From: Slackia exigua ATCC 700122 | GTDB taxonomy: Bacteria; Actinomycetota; Coriobacteriia; Coriobacteriales; Eggerthellaceae | DNA length: 64,000 nt | Direction of reading: 5' to 3' | Assembly (NCBI RefSeq): GCF_000162875.1 | Contig: NZ_GG700630.1 | Location: 1,334,832-1,398,831, forward strand | Shown: positions 8,609-17,166 of the stretch, in pieces | How positions within the stretch are numbered: the stretch's first letter is position 1 | Layout: the number at the start of each line of letters is the position of its first letter | Notes under the pieces: model-generated | What the model was told of the DNA's origin: nothing | The model's input: only the letters and a program-made list of their open reading frames with translations | Databases searched by the model: none | Program-made: the position numbers and the translations under genes

Positions 8609-10333
8609 CTACCGCACCTTCCAACCTTGCGCGCGCTGGCGGTCGCTCCAGAAGCTGCGGTAACGCCCCTCTTGGGCGAGCAGTTCCTCATGGGAGCCGA
8701 GCTGCGTGACGCGTCCGTTTTCCAGCATGGCGATCTGGTCGGCTTCGGCGATGGTCGAAAGTCGGTGCGCGATGACGACGACCGTCCGGTCGCGCGCAAG
8801 CTCGTGCATGGCATCCACGATCGCAGCTTCGTTCTCCGCGTCGAGCGCCGCGGTCGCTTCATCGAAAAGCACGATGGGCGCGTCCTTGAGCAGGGCCCGG
8901 GCGATCGACACGCGCTGACGTTCACCGCCCGACAAGCGTCCGCCGCCTTCGCCGACGCGCGTGCCCCATCCGTCCTCCAGACGCTCTGCGACCTGGTCGA
9001 GGCGTGCGATGCGCGCGGCACGGCGGACCTGTTCGTCGGTCGCATCAGGTTGTCCGAAGCGGACGTTGTCCTCTATCGTGCCGTCGAATAGGTATACGTC
9101 CTGGAATACAAGCGAGATCATGCCGAGCAACTCGTCGACCGCCATATCCCGCACATCTACGCCGCCGATGCGCACCGCTCCTGCATCGACGTCCCAGAAT
9201 CGTGCGATAAGCCTGGTCAGTGTCGTCTTTCCTGATCCCGATGGACCGACGAGGGCGGTCAGCCGTCCTTCGGGGCAGGAAAGCGTCACGCCGTCTATGA
9301 CCCGACGCGCCCCATCGTAGGAGAAGCGCACGTCGTCGAATTCGATCGACGCGCCCGTCGGCCTTTTCGGATCGGAGGTCTCAGGCAGGGGCTTCGCAGC
9401 CAGGATCTTCTCGGATGCGTCTATGGCGTTCTGGCATACGTTGAGGGCCATGGCCTGGCTTGCCGCCTTATGGAGCGCATCGGTCGAACGTAGTGCAAGC
9501 ACGATCACGAAGAGATACTCGACCGGCGTCACGGCTTCGATCGCCAGCAGCATCGTCGCGCAGAGGAACGTAAGCCCGAACGACGCATAGACGAGCAGCG
9601 TGTGAACGGTTATGGGCTTCTGAGTCATTTCAAGCGTGCGCACCGTGGTCTCGTGGTCGCGGGAGATGTCGTCCTCAAGGGCTTGCCAGCCGTTTCGAGC
9701 CGTGCCCGTCGCACGCAGGATCGGCTGCGCCCGAACGAATTCGAGCACGCGTCCCGCCAAATGCGCGTTCGACCGCTCCTCTTCGGCATGTCCCGCGCCT
9801 GCGGCGCCGGCCATCTTCTTCGACCAGACGTACAGCGCAGGCATGAGCGCGATATAGGCGAGGAAGACGCGCCAATCCACAGCAAGGAAGAGCGTGGCGA
9901 TGCAGGTCGGCACGACGACTGCGATCACGAGCTGCTTCAGGAAGATGCCCGGCAAATTCATGATCATCTGGAGATCGCGCTCGAGCAGGGCGGCGAGCTC
10001 GCCTGCGCGTCCGGCGGTGAACCATCCGAGCGGAAGCTTCACGATATGGTCGCCCAAGCGTTCCTGGATGCTGCGCAGGATCACGACATCGCCGATCATG
10101 TATCCGTGGTTTTCGGAAAGGTAGTTCGCGACGGCGCAGGCGATGCCTGCAACGCACGCGACGACCGACCAGACGAAGGCTTCATGGCCATCGCCTTCGT
10201 ACAGGGCTTGAAGCAACGGGAGGAGCGCGGCGTACACGCCGCCTTCGAGCACGCCGCAGATCACGAAGTACACGACCTGCGCCTTGATGCCCGTCGAGCG
10301 TCCGGCGAGCCTGTCTATCCTATCGACGATCAT
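8609..10333 (-). CDS. ABC transporter, exporter-fold half-transporter (second subunit)
   Basis: A 574-residue half-transporter: six transmembrane helices (about 20-300) fused to a nucleotide-binding domain. Walker A GPSGSGKTT lies near 364, the signature LSGGERQR near 466, and Walker B with the D-loop reads VLFDEATAALDAE. All catalytic motifs look intact. Its ATG overlaps the stop of the preceding exporter subunit by four bases, so a heterodimer is very likely. Exporter-fold pairs placed directly after ECF modules resemble IrtAB/YbtPQ, which import iron-siderophore complexes despite their exporter fold. The import role here is inference from family resemblance and context. Last gene of ECF cluster 1. 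Confidence 0.85.
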   Translation of the reverse strand: MIVDRIDRLAGRSTGIKAQVVYFVICGVLEGGVYAALLPLLQALYEGDGHEAFVWSVVACVAGIACAVANYLSENHGYMIGDVVILRSIQERLGDHIVKLPLGWFTAGRAGELAALLERDLQMIMNLPGIFLKQLVIAVVVPTCIATLFLAVDWRVFLAYIALMPALYVWSKKMAGAAGAGHAEEERSNAHLAGRVLEFVRAQPILRATGTARNGWQALEDDISRDHETTVRTLEMTQKPITVHTLLVYASFGLTFLCATMLLAIEAVTPVEYLFVIVLALRSTDALHKAASQAMALNVCQNAIDASEKILAAKPLPETSDPKRPTGASIEFDDVRFSYDGARRVIDGVTLSCPEGRLTALVGPSGSGKTTLTRLIARFWDVDAGAVRIGGVDVRDMAVDELLGMISLVFQDVYLFDGTIEDNVRFGQPDATDEQVRRAARIARLDQVAERLEDGWGTRVGEGGGRLSGGERQRVSIARALLKDAPIVLFDEATAALDAENEAAIVDAMHELARDRTVVVIAHRLSTIAEADQIAMLENGRVTQLGSHEELLAQEGRYRSFWSDRQRAQGWKVR

Positions 10334-12180
10334 AGCGCCGCCTCCTCGGTGTCGTGCGCGTGGAATGCATTGACCTGCTGCGTCTGCCAGAGCTTCGCAT
10401 ATCGTCCGTTCGCCTGGAGCAGCTCGTCGTGTCGCCCGGATTCTATGACGCGGCCGTTTTCCAGAACGAGCGTCTGATCGGCTCCCGTCACGGTGTTGAG
10501 CCTGTGGGCGATAACGACCGTGGTCCGTCCGTGCGACAGGCGGCTGAGCGCCGTCTGGATCGCGGTTTCGTTCTCGGGATCGGCGTGTGCGGTGGCCTCG
10601 TCCAGCACGAGCACGGGCGCATCCTGCAGAATCGCGCGCGCAATGGCGATGCGTTGGGCTTCGCCGCCGGAGAGGTTGCAGTCGGCCGATCCGATGACGG
10701 AGTCGTATCCCTGGGGGAACGAAAGGATCCGCTCGTGAATCTGCGCGGCCTTCGCGGCTTCGATCATCTCATCGTCCGTCGCATCGGGGCAGGAGAGCTT
10801 GATGTTGTCGCGGATGCTGAGAGATAGCAGCATGCTTTCCTGAAAGACGATCGCCACCTGCGAGAGAAGCGATTGGGAGGATACATCGCGCAGGTCATGC
10901 CCGCCGAGCCGCACGGAACCCGAAGTCGGGTCCCAGAAGCGGGGTATGAGGCGCGCGAACGTCGTCTTTCCGCTGCCCGAATCGCCTACCAGGGCGCAGA
11001 TGGTTCCCGGCGCGATGCGTGCGTTCACATGATCGAGCGCGAGACGGGCGCTTTCTCCGTAGGAGAACGAGGTCTCGTCGAAGGCGACGTCGAGATCCGA
11101 GCCGGGAAGCCGTTCGGCCTTCTCCGTCTCGGGAAGCTGTTCGGCGGAGAGGACCCGCGCGATGTGCTCGAGGTTCTGCTTCGCCGTGCGCAGGAACCCC
11201 ATACCCGAAGCCAAGGTCACGAGCCCCATGGGTATGCTCGGTCCCAGCACGAGGAAGGGAACGCAGTCGGCGAAATCGAACCATCCTTTCGCGACGAAGA
11301 GGCTGCTCGCAAGTCCGAGGAATGCGAGCACGGTTCCTGGCGAGGCGAATCCGCCCAGCATGCTGAAGGGGCCGGCGGTCACCTTCGTCCATTCGAACGT
11401 GACGTCGGTCAGCTCTTCGACCGCATCGCGGTAGCGGGATCCGGCCTCTCGCGCGCTGCCGAACGTCTTCACGACCTCGATGCCGTCCGCTATTTCGACG
11501 ATTGCGGACGAAAGCTCGACGTTGGCTTCGCCGTAGCGCGCGGCAAGCGTCTTGTAGTCGCGCATCATGAATGCCATCGATACGACGACGAGCACGGTCA
11601 TGTAGACCAGGAACACAAGCGCCATGCGCCAGTCGGCGACGAAGAGGATGACGAGGGGGATGAGCGGCGAAAGCACGGCCTTCACGATTTCCGTCGGAGC
11701 ATGCCCGATGGTTTGGTGCATGCCGAGGATGTCGTCGGAAACCGCCTGCTTGACCTCGCTCGAGCTGCGGTCGTCGAACCATCCGAGCGGGAGCTTGGAG
11801 AAGTGGTCGAGCAGGACATGGCGCGCGTGGACGCGGAAGTCGGCATCGGCCTTGTGGCAGATGCCGGTGCCGCCGCCGAAGAGCATGCGGTCGGCCGCCG
11901 CGAATACGATGGCCGCGACGACCATGAGGGCGAGCGCGCCTGCGGAGGGCATGGCGTCGCGCAGGGCGGCTTGGGCTATGGCGATGGCTATCAGGTAGGG
12001 GACGAATCCGCAGGCCGCCGACAGCGCCGACATGACCATGCCTTGGATGATGAGCGGATGAGCCGGTTCGGTGAGTTGCAGGTAGAGGCTCTTCAGGCGC
12101 GCGCTCCTCTCCTTCTTGGCCTGTGCGTCCTCCTGCCCGGTTCTCGTGCGGTCGTTGTCGACTTCAGTGGATGCTGACAT
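10330..12180 (-). CDS. ABC transporter, exporter-fold half-transporter (first subunit)
   Basis: A 616-residue half-transporter with an N-terminal charged extension, six transmembrane helices (about 55-330) and a nucleotide-binding domain. Walker A GDSGSGKTT lies near 397 and the signature LSGGEAQR near 500. Walker B continues as VLVLDEATAHADPENE, where the D-loop differs from the usual SALD. The same ADPENE form occurs in the first half of the fused exporter of cluster 2 (ATAFADPENE), and I associate it with the IrtAB/YbtPQ-type siderophore importers. It lies 18 bp after the ECF ATPase gene and overlaps the next subunit, so all five genes of the cluster probably form one operon. Confidence 0.85.
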   Translation of the reverse strand: MSASTEVDNDRTRTGQEDAQAKKERSARLKSLYLQLTEPAHPLIIQGMVMSALSAACGFVPYLIAIAIAQAALRDAMPSAGALALMVVAAIVFAAADRMLFGGGTGICHKADADFRVHARHVLLDHFSKLPLGWFDDRSSSEVKQAVSDDILGMHQTIGHAPTEIVKAVLSPLIPLVILFVADWRMALVFLVYMTVLVVVSMAFMMRDYKTLAARYGEANVELSSAIVEIADGIEVVKTFGSAREAGSRYRDAVEELTDVTFEWTKVTAGPFSMLGGFASPGTVLAFLGLASSLFVAKGWFDFADCVPFLVLGPSIPMGLVTLASGMGFLRTAKQNLEHIARVLSAEQLPETEKAERLPGSDLDVAFDETSFSYGESARLALDHVNARIAPGTICALVGDSGSGKTTFARLIPRFWDPTSGSVRLGGHDLRDVSSQSLLSQVAIVFQESMLLSLSIRDNIKLSCPDATDDEMIEAAKAAQIHERILSFPQGYDSVIGSADCNLSGGEAQRIAIARAILQDAPVLVLDEATAHADPENETAIQTALSRLSHGRTTVVIAHRLNTVTGADQTLVLENGRVIESGRHDELLQANGRYAKLWQTQQVNAFHAHDTEEAAL

Positions 12181-12198
12181 GGGCCGATCTCCTTTCGG

Positions 12199-13674
12199 TT
12201 ACTCGAGTTCGAAGATATGCGTGCAGCATCGCCCGATGAATTCATTGTCGTGCGTCACGACGATGATCGCTCGGCCTTCGCGTGCGGCGGTTTCGAGCGC
12301 GCCTGCGACGACCTCCATATTGAGGGCGTCGAGTCCGCTCGTCGGTTCGTCGAATACGAGCACGGTACGGTCGGACATAAGGCCGCAGGCTATCGAGAGG
12401 CGCTGCTTCTGTCCGCCCGAAAGCGTCGCGGGGTGCTGTTCGCGTAACTCCCAAAGGTCCAGGTCGTGCAGGATTCCTCGGGCGCGGTTCTTATGCGTTT
12501 CATCAGGCTTGACCAAAAGCATGGCTTCCTCCTTCACGCTCGGGGTGAAGAACTCGGCCTTGACGTCGTTGGGGCCGAACCACACGCGGCGGCGCAGGTC
12601 GCGATACGAGCAGGTCCGGCCATGCACGCGGATGGAACCCGCCTGCGTCTTCTTCAGCCCGCCCAAGATTCGTGCGAGCGTCGTCTTGCCTGCGCCGTTC
12701 CTGCCGGTCAAGGCAACGATTTGTCCTGCCTCGACGGTAAGCGACACATCTTCGAAAATGCGGTTCGACCGGTATGCGGCGCGCAAGCCGCGCATTTCGA
12801 GCGCAGGGGGTTCCGTCGCATCTGAAAGCTTCGTCGCGGACTCGTTCGGGTGCGGCAGCTTAGGCCGCGCGGTCCTCCTCGGGTCGCGCAATCCCCAGGA
12901 TCTTCTCAGGTCGTCGGATGCTGCGAAGACATCGGTGCGGGAAAGCTCCTGCTCGATCCGTCCGTCACGCACGAGGAGGAACCTGTCCGCGACATCCATG
13001 AGGTAAGCCAGGCGATGCTCCGCGATCACCATGGACAATCCTTCCGCCTTGAGCCTTGCAAGCGTGCGCCCTAGATGGACGGCCGCTTCCTCATCCAGGT
13101 TCGACGACGGCTCGTCCATGGCCAAAAGCTGCGGCCGCGGTCCGAGGGCCGATGCGATGGCGACCTTCTGCTTCTGTCCGCTCGAAAGGCTGTCATTGGG
13201 AATCTTCCTCAGGCTGTCAAGGGAAAACGCGGAGATGGCCTGATCGGTCGCCGCCACGACCCGCTCGTGATCGTAGCCGAGGTTCTCGCAGGTGAAGGCG
13301 ACCTCTCCTGCGAGCTGGCTTGAAAAGAACTGCGACGACGGGTCTTGGAACACGCTGCCGACCCGTTCCGCGCGCTCCCACTGCTCGAGGTCGGTCGCAT
13401 CGCATTCGCCGAGCGTCACCACGCCTTCGGTCGTTCCCTTGCAGTAGCTGCCGGCAAGACCGTTGATCACACGGACGAGCGTGGTCTTTCCGCTGCCCGA
13501 GGGCCCGCAGAGCACGACGCATTCACCCGAGGCCACGGAAAGCGACACGTCATGGACGGTTTCCGGCGCGTTCTTGTACGCGAACGAAACGTTGCGCAGA
13601 GATGCGGCGGTCGCGCGCGCCTCGTGCGGCACCGTGCGGTGCAGGGTCGTACGCGATGTCGCGCCGGCCGTCAT
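12199..13674 (-). CDS. ECF transporter A1A2 fused ATPase
   Basis: A 491-residue protein with two complete ABC ATPase domains, the energising part of an energy-coupling-factor (ECF) importer. Domain 1 has Walker A GPSGSGKTT (about 56), signature LSSGQKQK (about 165) and MDEPSSNLD. Domain 2 has GRNGAGKTT (about 321), signature LSGGQKQR (about 415) and VFDEPTSGLD. EHRLAYLMD and VTHDNEF are the switch regions. Fusion of the two ATPases into one chain is common for EcfA-type proteins that serve a dedicated S component. The start overlaps the end of the T-component gene by four bases. Confidence 0.88.
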   Translation of the reverse strand: MTAGATSRTTLHRTVPHEARATAASLRNVSFAYKNAPETVHDVSLSVASGECVVLCGPSGSGKTTLVRVINGLAGSYCKGTTEGVVTLGECDATDLEQWERAERVGSVFQDPSSQFFSSQLAGEVAFTCENLGYDHERVVAATDQAISAFSLDSLRKIPNDSLSSGQKQKVAIASALGPRPQLLAMDEPSSNLDEEAAVHLGRTLARLKAEGLSMVIAEHRLAYLMDVADRFLLVRDGRIEQELSRTDVFAASDDLRRSWGLRDPRRTARPKLPHPNESATKLSDATEPPALEMRGLRAAYRSNRIFEDVSLTVEAGQIVALTGRNGAGKTTLARILGGLKKTQAGSIRVHGRTCSYRDLRRRVWFGPNDVKAEFFTPSVKEEAMLLVKPDETHKNRARGILHDLDLWELREQHPATLSGGQKQRLSIACGLMSDRTVLVFDEPTSGLDALNMEVVAGALETAAREGRAIIVVTHDNEFIGRCCTHIFELE

Positions 13675-14378
13675 GCGAGCGTTCCGTTCGCGACGACAAC
13701 GCCTATGCAGAGGGCAGCGGCGCCTATGGCGCAGGTCGCATCCATGAGGCGCAGGGGCTGCGCGTAATAGCTCGTGCGCGCCATGGGCGCCTCGGCGGCG
13801 CGCGTCACGGCCGAGGACGAGAGCTGATCGGCGCTGCTGATCAAGGAAAGCAATATGGGCACCATGACGTATTCATACGTATCGATCGGGTTCGCGATCA
13901 TCCGGCGTGCCGTAGCAAGCCCCCGCTTGCGCAAGGCGTCGCGCAAAAGGCGCCAGGTTGCAGCGAAGGTGGGGAAGAAACGCAGGAACACGAGCGTGCC
14001 GAGGATGATCTTCTTGGGGCAGCGAATGCGCGCGAGCGCAGCGCTGATGAGGCCAGGAGGCGTCATGAAGAGGACGCATACGGCCCCCATCACGGAAAAC
14101 ACGCTCCACATCTGATTGATCTGTATGGGTGACAGGATGAAGGGACGCACGCCCCAGATCGTATAGGCAGCGTATACGGGGCCTATGACGGCGAGGTACG
14201 CGAGCATTCCGACGGCCATTCGTTTTTGGCGCGCCAAAACCATATAGGCGATCATGGAAAGGTTCAGCGCGAGCATCGGAAGGATTCTAAGATGTTGCGA
14301 CGCCGTTGCGATGGCGAGCGCGAGCACGAGGACCTTCGTTGGAACGGAGAGCCCGGTGTCGCGGTCCGTGATATGCAT
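13671..14378 (-). CDS. ECF transporter T component
   Basis: A 235-residue membrane protein of the EcfT family, the scaffold that links the two ATPase domains to the substrate-binding S component. It has five to six hydrophobic helices. Its coupling region carries Arg motifs in LRDALRKRGLATARR and the AVTRAAE segment, which correspond to the family Ala-Arg-Gly sites. The tail RTSYYAQPLRLMD parallels RTSYSPIRIT in the T protein of cluster 2 (49805-50542), so the two clusters are paralogous. It starts 20 bp after the S gene and overlaps the A gene. Confidence 0.83.
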   Translation of the reverse strand: MHITDRDTGLSVPTKVLVLALAIATASQHLRILPMLALNLSMIAYMVLARQKRMAVGMLAYLAVIGPVYAAYTIWGVRPFILSPIQINQMWSVFSVMGAVCVLFMTPPGLISAALARIRCPKKIILGTLVFLRFFPTFAATWRLLRDALRKRGLATARRMIANPIDTYEYVMVPILLSLISSADQLSSSAVTRAAEAPMARTSYYAQPLRLMDATCAIGAAALCIGVVVANGTLA

Positions 14379-14397
14379 GCGACTTCCCTCGATCGTC

Positions 14398-15045
14398 CTA
14401 GAGCGCGCCGGCGCGCGAGAAATGCCTCTTCGTGAGGACGCGCCCGACGAGGCTTCCCAAGAACCCTGCGATCATCGTGATCACGAATATGGCGGCGATC
14501 CAGACGGGGTCGCTGTAGAAATGCAGGAACGTATCGACCCATGCCTGGTCGACGCCGCGATTCGCAACCGTCTGCTCTATATAGGCATCCATGCTGCCCA
14601 GGTAGGGCACGAGGGTCGAAAGCAGGTACAGACCGCTGAAGACGGTCCAGGCTGCGGTGATCCACCAGGGATTCTGGCGTTGGGACCCGGTGCGCAGGAA
14701 GACGGCGTCGATCGCAATGCCGCCTGCGACGTAGAACGGGATCAGATAGAGGAAGTTGCCTGCGACGCAGAAGAGCAGCATGGCCATCAAGCAGAAGACG
14801 AGGGTGCTGCCGAATCTGTTGACGCGCATGGTCATGAGCATGAAGACCGGGGCGGCGAGGAATACCCCGCATGCTCCCGAGGCGACCATTTGGAAATTCG
14901 TGTCGAAAAGCGTGAGCATCGCGCCGACGAACATGATGACGATCGTGAGCGCGCTGAGAAGCACGGCCGTCACGACTTCGCGCACGCCCCACTTCTCGAA
15001 GATCGTGCGCCTGCCCCGTTCGAGATGCTCCTTCTCGTCTGCCAT
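14398..15045 (-). CDS. ECF transporter S component, MptD/Trep_Strep type
   Basis: A 215-residue integral membrane protein with about six helices, recognised as the substrate-specific (S) component of an ECF importer of the MptD or Trep_Strep class. The C terminus reads GRVLTKRHFSRAG, matching GRAVFKKHFERAG at the end of the cluster 2 S protein. Members of this class have been linked to haem or iron-chelate uptake in some Gram-positive bacteria, but the substrate here is unknown. AAAAGGAG precedes the ATG by nine bases. First gene of cluster 1; the shared GTTAG inverted repeat lies 21 bp upstream of its start codon. Confidence 0.8.
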   Translation of the reverse strand: MADEKEHLERGRRTIFEKWGVREVVTAVLLSALTIVIMFVGAMLTLFDTNFQMVASGACGVFLAAPVFMLMTMRVNRFGSTLVFCLMAMLLFCVAGNFLYLIPFYVAGGIAIDAVFLRTGSQRQNPWWITAAWTVFSGLYLLSTLVPYLGSMDAYIEQTVANRGVDQAWVDTFLHFYSDPVWIAAIFVITMIAGFLGSLVGRVLTKRHFSRAGAL

Positions 15046-15065
15046 GGATGAGCTCCTTTTAAAAA

Positions 15066-15081
15066 GTTAGATATAGGTAAC
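15066..15081 (-). promoter_or_regulatory. GTTAG-N6-GTAAC inverted repeat before ECF cluster 1
   Basis: A 16-bp interrupted inverted repeat (GTTAG, six bases, GTAAC) 21 bp before the S-component start. On the gene strand it contains TATATC, a plausible -10 hexamer. Matching repeats stand at 43094-43109 and 50592-50607. Probably a repressor operator. Confidence 0.6.
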
Positions 15082-15158
15082 TCTTAAGGATACTACCTCA
15101 TGGATATATGAGAATGAAGCATAGAACGATGTTATTTCGGTGTGGGGCCGTAGAGCGG

Positions 15159-15653
15159 CTAAGCTATCCAGAATCCTGCAATGCCGCAGATGACGGCGAC
15201 AGCGATGCCCGCGATGACATCCTTCGGATAATGAACGCCGCCGACGACGCGGACGGCCGCCATGAAGACGCTCGCGGCCAAGAGCGCGCTTCCGACCGCA
15301 GGCATCCATGCCATCCAGGTCATCGCGATCATCGCCATCGAGAATGCGTGCCTGCTGGGAAACGATCGGCCCTTCGTGTCCTTATAGATGATCGGATCGA
15401 TGCCGTCTTTCTCGTAAGGGCGCGGTGCGTCCAGTACGCGGCGGAGAAGGCTTACGGCGACGAAGGCCGCGGCAGGAATGGCCACGGCCCGAACCAAAAG
15501 AGGGCTTCCCGTTGCGGCGAGCAGAATGACGAGCAGGGGATAGGCGATGTAGCCTACAGCTGTGAGCAGGGAATTCGCATGAAGGACGAGGGATTTCGCC
15601 CGAGGATCGCGACGCAGCGGCTCGCTCATCCTTCGGTATTGCTCGGCGTACAT
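15159..15653 (-). CDS. PAP2-family membrane phosphatase
   Basis: A 164-residue PAP2 (type 2 phosphatidic acid phosphatase) protein with five to six hydrophobic segments. The three phosphatase motifs are present: RRVLDAPRPY, PSRHAFS (the family PSGH with Arg instead of Gly) and VRVVGGVHYPKD with the catalytic His. Such enzymes dephosphorylate lipid phosphates such as undecaprenyl pyrophosphate or phosphatidic acid at the membrane. GAAGGAGGG lies eight bases before ATG 15651-15653; a GTG at 15671 is less likely. Transcribed toward ECF cluster 1 but separated from it by 113 bp that include the cluster operator, so probably an independent unit. Divergent from the permease at 15850. Confidence 0.8.
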   Translation of the reverse strand: MYAEQYRRMSEPLRRDPRAKSLVLHANSLLTAVGYIAYPLLVILLAATGSPLLVRAVAIPAAAFVAVSLLRRVLDAPRPYEKDGIDPIIYKDTKGRSFPSRHAFSMAMIAMTWMAWMPAVGSALLAASVFMAAVRVVGGVHYPKDVIAGIAVAVICGIAGFWIA

Positions 15654-15714
15654 GCGGCTTCCCTCCTTCACCTTCGTTGTATGGGCGGATCCTTATGCAG
15701 GCAATTACGGTTTT

Positions 15715-15773
15715 ATACGATATGAAACGTATCTGAAACGCAAAGTGCCTGATGGCGGATATTATAGAATATC
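15715..15773 (+). promoter_or_regulatory. Divergent promoter region with two inverted repeats
   Basis: The AT-rich gap between the PAP2 gene and the permease holds ATACG-N8-CGTAT (15715-15732) and GATATT-ATAG-AATATC (15758-15773). The second overlaps TATTAT/TATAGA, a possible -10 region. Possible operators; no regulator is identified. Confidence 0.35.
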
Positions 15774-15849
15774 TTCGTATACATTCTTGACGCTTCGGCC
15801 CCGGGCGGGCCGCTGTGCGCGCGCCAAGAGCGGGGCAGAGAGACGAGCT

Positions 15850-17115
15850 ATGGGATTCGAACAGCTTTTCGCAATCGTGGTCTTCGTGGTGGCCATGGTC
15901 CTCATCATGTCCGAGAAGGTGCATCGTACGGTGGTCGCGCTTTCGGGCGCGATGCTGCTCATCATCTTCCATGTGATGGATTTCGATACCGCCATCGGGC
16001 ATATCGATTACAACACGCTCGGCGTGCTGTTCGGCATGATGCTGTTCGTGGCCGTCGTGCGGCAATCGGGCCTGTTCGAATTCCTGGCCATCAAGACGGC
16101 GAAGATCGCGAAGGGCGATCCGTGGCGTATCATGCTGCTCTTCGCGCTTCTGACCGCCGTGCTTTCGGCATTCCTCGACAACGTGACGACGGTGCTGCTC
16201 ATCGGCCCGATGACGCTTACCATCTGCGAGATCCTCGAGATCGATCCGATCCCGTTCTTCTATATTGAGATCATGTCTTCGAACATCGGCGGCACAGCGA
16301 CCCTTATCGGCGATCCTCCGAACATCATGCTCGGCAGCGCTGCCGGCTACACCTTCGTCGACTTCATCGCCTACGATGCACCGGTGGTGCTGGTCATCAT
16401 GGCGGCCCTTATCGTGTCGTTCTACGTTATGTTCGGCCGCAAGATGAGCGTGTCCGCCGAGAAGGAACGCGAGGTCATGGAACTCGAACCGGCGTTCGAG
16501 GACGTGCACCTGATGAAGCTGTCGGTCGGCATCCTCATGCTCGTCGTCGTCGGATTCATGGTGCATGGCCAGCTGGGCATCGAGTCGTCGGTCGTGGCCA
16601 TCACGGCGGCCGCGCTGATCCTGCTTCTGTCGCGTTCCGATGTGACCAAGGCGCTGCATGGCGTCGAATGGACCACGCTCGCGTTCTTCGCAGGCCTGTT
16701 CATCATCGTCGGCGGCATGGTGGAGACGGGCACGATATCCGCGCTTGCCAACGGCCTGATCGACGTGACGGGCGGCAATGTGTTCCTGACCATGATCGTG
16801 CTGGTCTTCGCTTCGGCGGTCGTCTCCTCGTTCCTCGATAACATTCCGTTCGTGGCGACGATGATCCCCATCCTGCTTGCCATGGAAGGCACCGGCATGG
16901 ACGTCACGCCGTTGTGGTGGGCGGTTTCGCTCGGCGCATGCCTCGGCGGCAACGGCACGCTCATCGGCGCGTCCGCGAATGTGGTGCTGTCCGATATCTC
17001 CGCGAAGCACGGGCATGCGATCACCTTCATGCAGTATTTGAAGATCGGGTTCCCGATGATGGTCATGTCCGTTGCGATTGCGGCGATCTACCTGGTCATG
17101 CGCTTCCCGGCATAA
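15850..17115 (+). CDS. ArsB/NhaD-type ion transporter (SLC13-like permease)
   Basis: A 421-residue integral membrane protein of the ion transporter superfamily that includes ArsB, NhaD and the P protein. It has about eleven helices in two inverted halves. Each half carries the family re-entrant signature: LDNVTTVLL with GGTATLIGDPPNIM in the first, LDNIPFVATM with GNGTLIGASANVV in the second. These proteins move sodium, protons, arsenite or organic anions; the GDPPNIM pattern is typical of the NhaD/P-protein group. No arsR or arsenate reductase lies nearby, so arsenite export is not favoured. Start ATG 15850 begins at the expected first helix; the in-frame sequence upstream is not protein-like. 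Confidence 0.8.
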   Translation: MGFEQLFAIVVFVVAMVLIMSEKVHRTVVALSGAMLLIIFHVMDFDTAIGHIDYNTLGVLFGMMLFVAVVRQSGLFEFLAIKTAKIAKGDPWRIMLLFALLTAVLSAFLDNVTTVLLIGPMTLTICEILEIDPIPFFYIEIMSSNIGGTATLIGDPPNIMLGSAAGYTFVDFIAYDAPVVLVIMAALIVSFYVMFGRKMSVSAEKEREVMELEPAFEDVHLMKLSVGILMLVVVGFMVHGQLGIESSVVAITAAALILLLSRSDVTKALHGVEWTTLAFFAGLFIIVGGMVETGTISALANGLIDVTGGNVFLTMIVLVFASAVVSSFLDNIPFVATMIPILLAMEGTGMDVTPLWWAVSLGACLGGNGTLIGASANVVLSDISAKHGHAITFMQYLKIGFPMMVMSVAIAAIYLVMRFPA

Positions 17116-17166
17116 GGAGCGGGCGTTCGGTTCGCCTACCGGATGGCCGACGCGCGCCGGGTTTGC

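Noticed and set aside
10873-12177. A 434-codon plus-strand frame over the ABC transporter gene
   Set aside because: The minus strand holds all ABC motifs; the plus translation has none and is low-complexity.
15066-15081. DtxR/IdeR iron box
   Set aside because: Arms resemble part of the box, but the six-base spacer does not fit the known DtxR arrangement; treated as a separate operator type.
15382-17016. A 544-codon open frame antisense to the permease and PAP2 regions
   Set aside because: Arg/His/Asp-rich translation typical of shadow frames; the opposite strand encodes a complete ArsB/NhaD-type permease.
15850-17115. Arsenite efflux pump ArsB
   Set aside because: Fold and motifs fit the wider ArsB/NhaD family, but there is no arsR, arsC or arsA nearby, so arsenite specificity is not supported.
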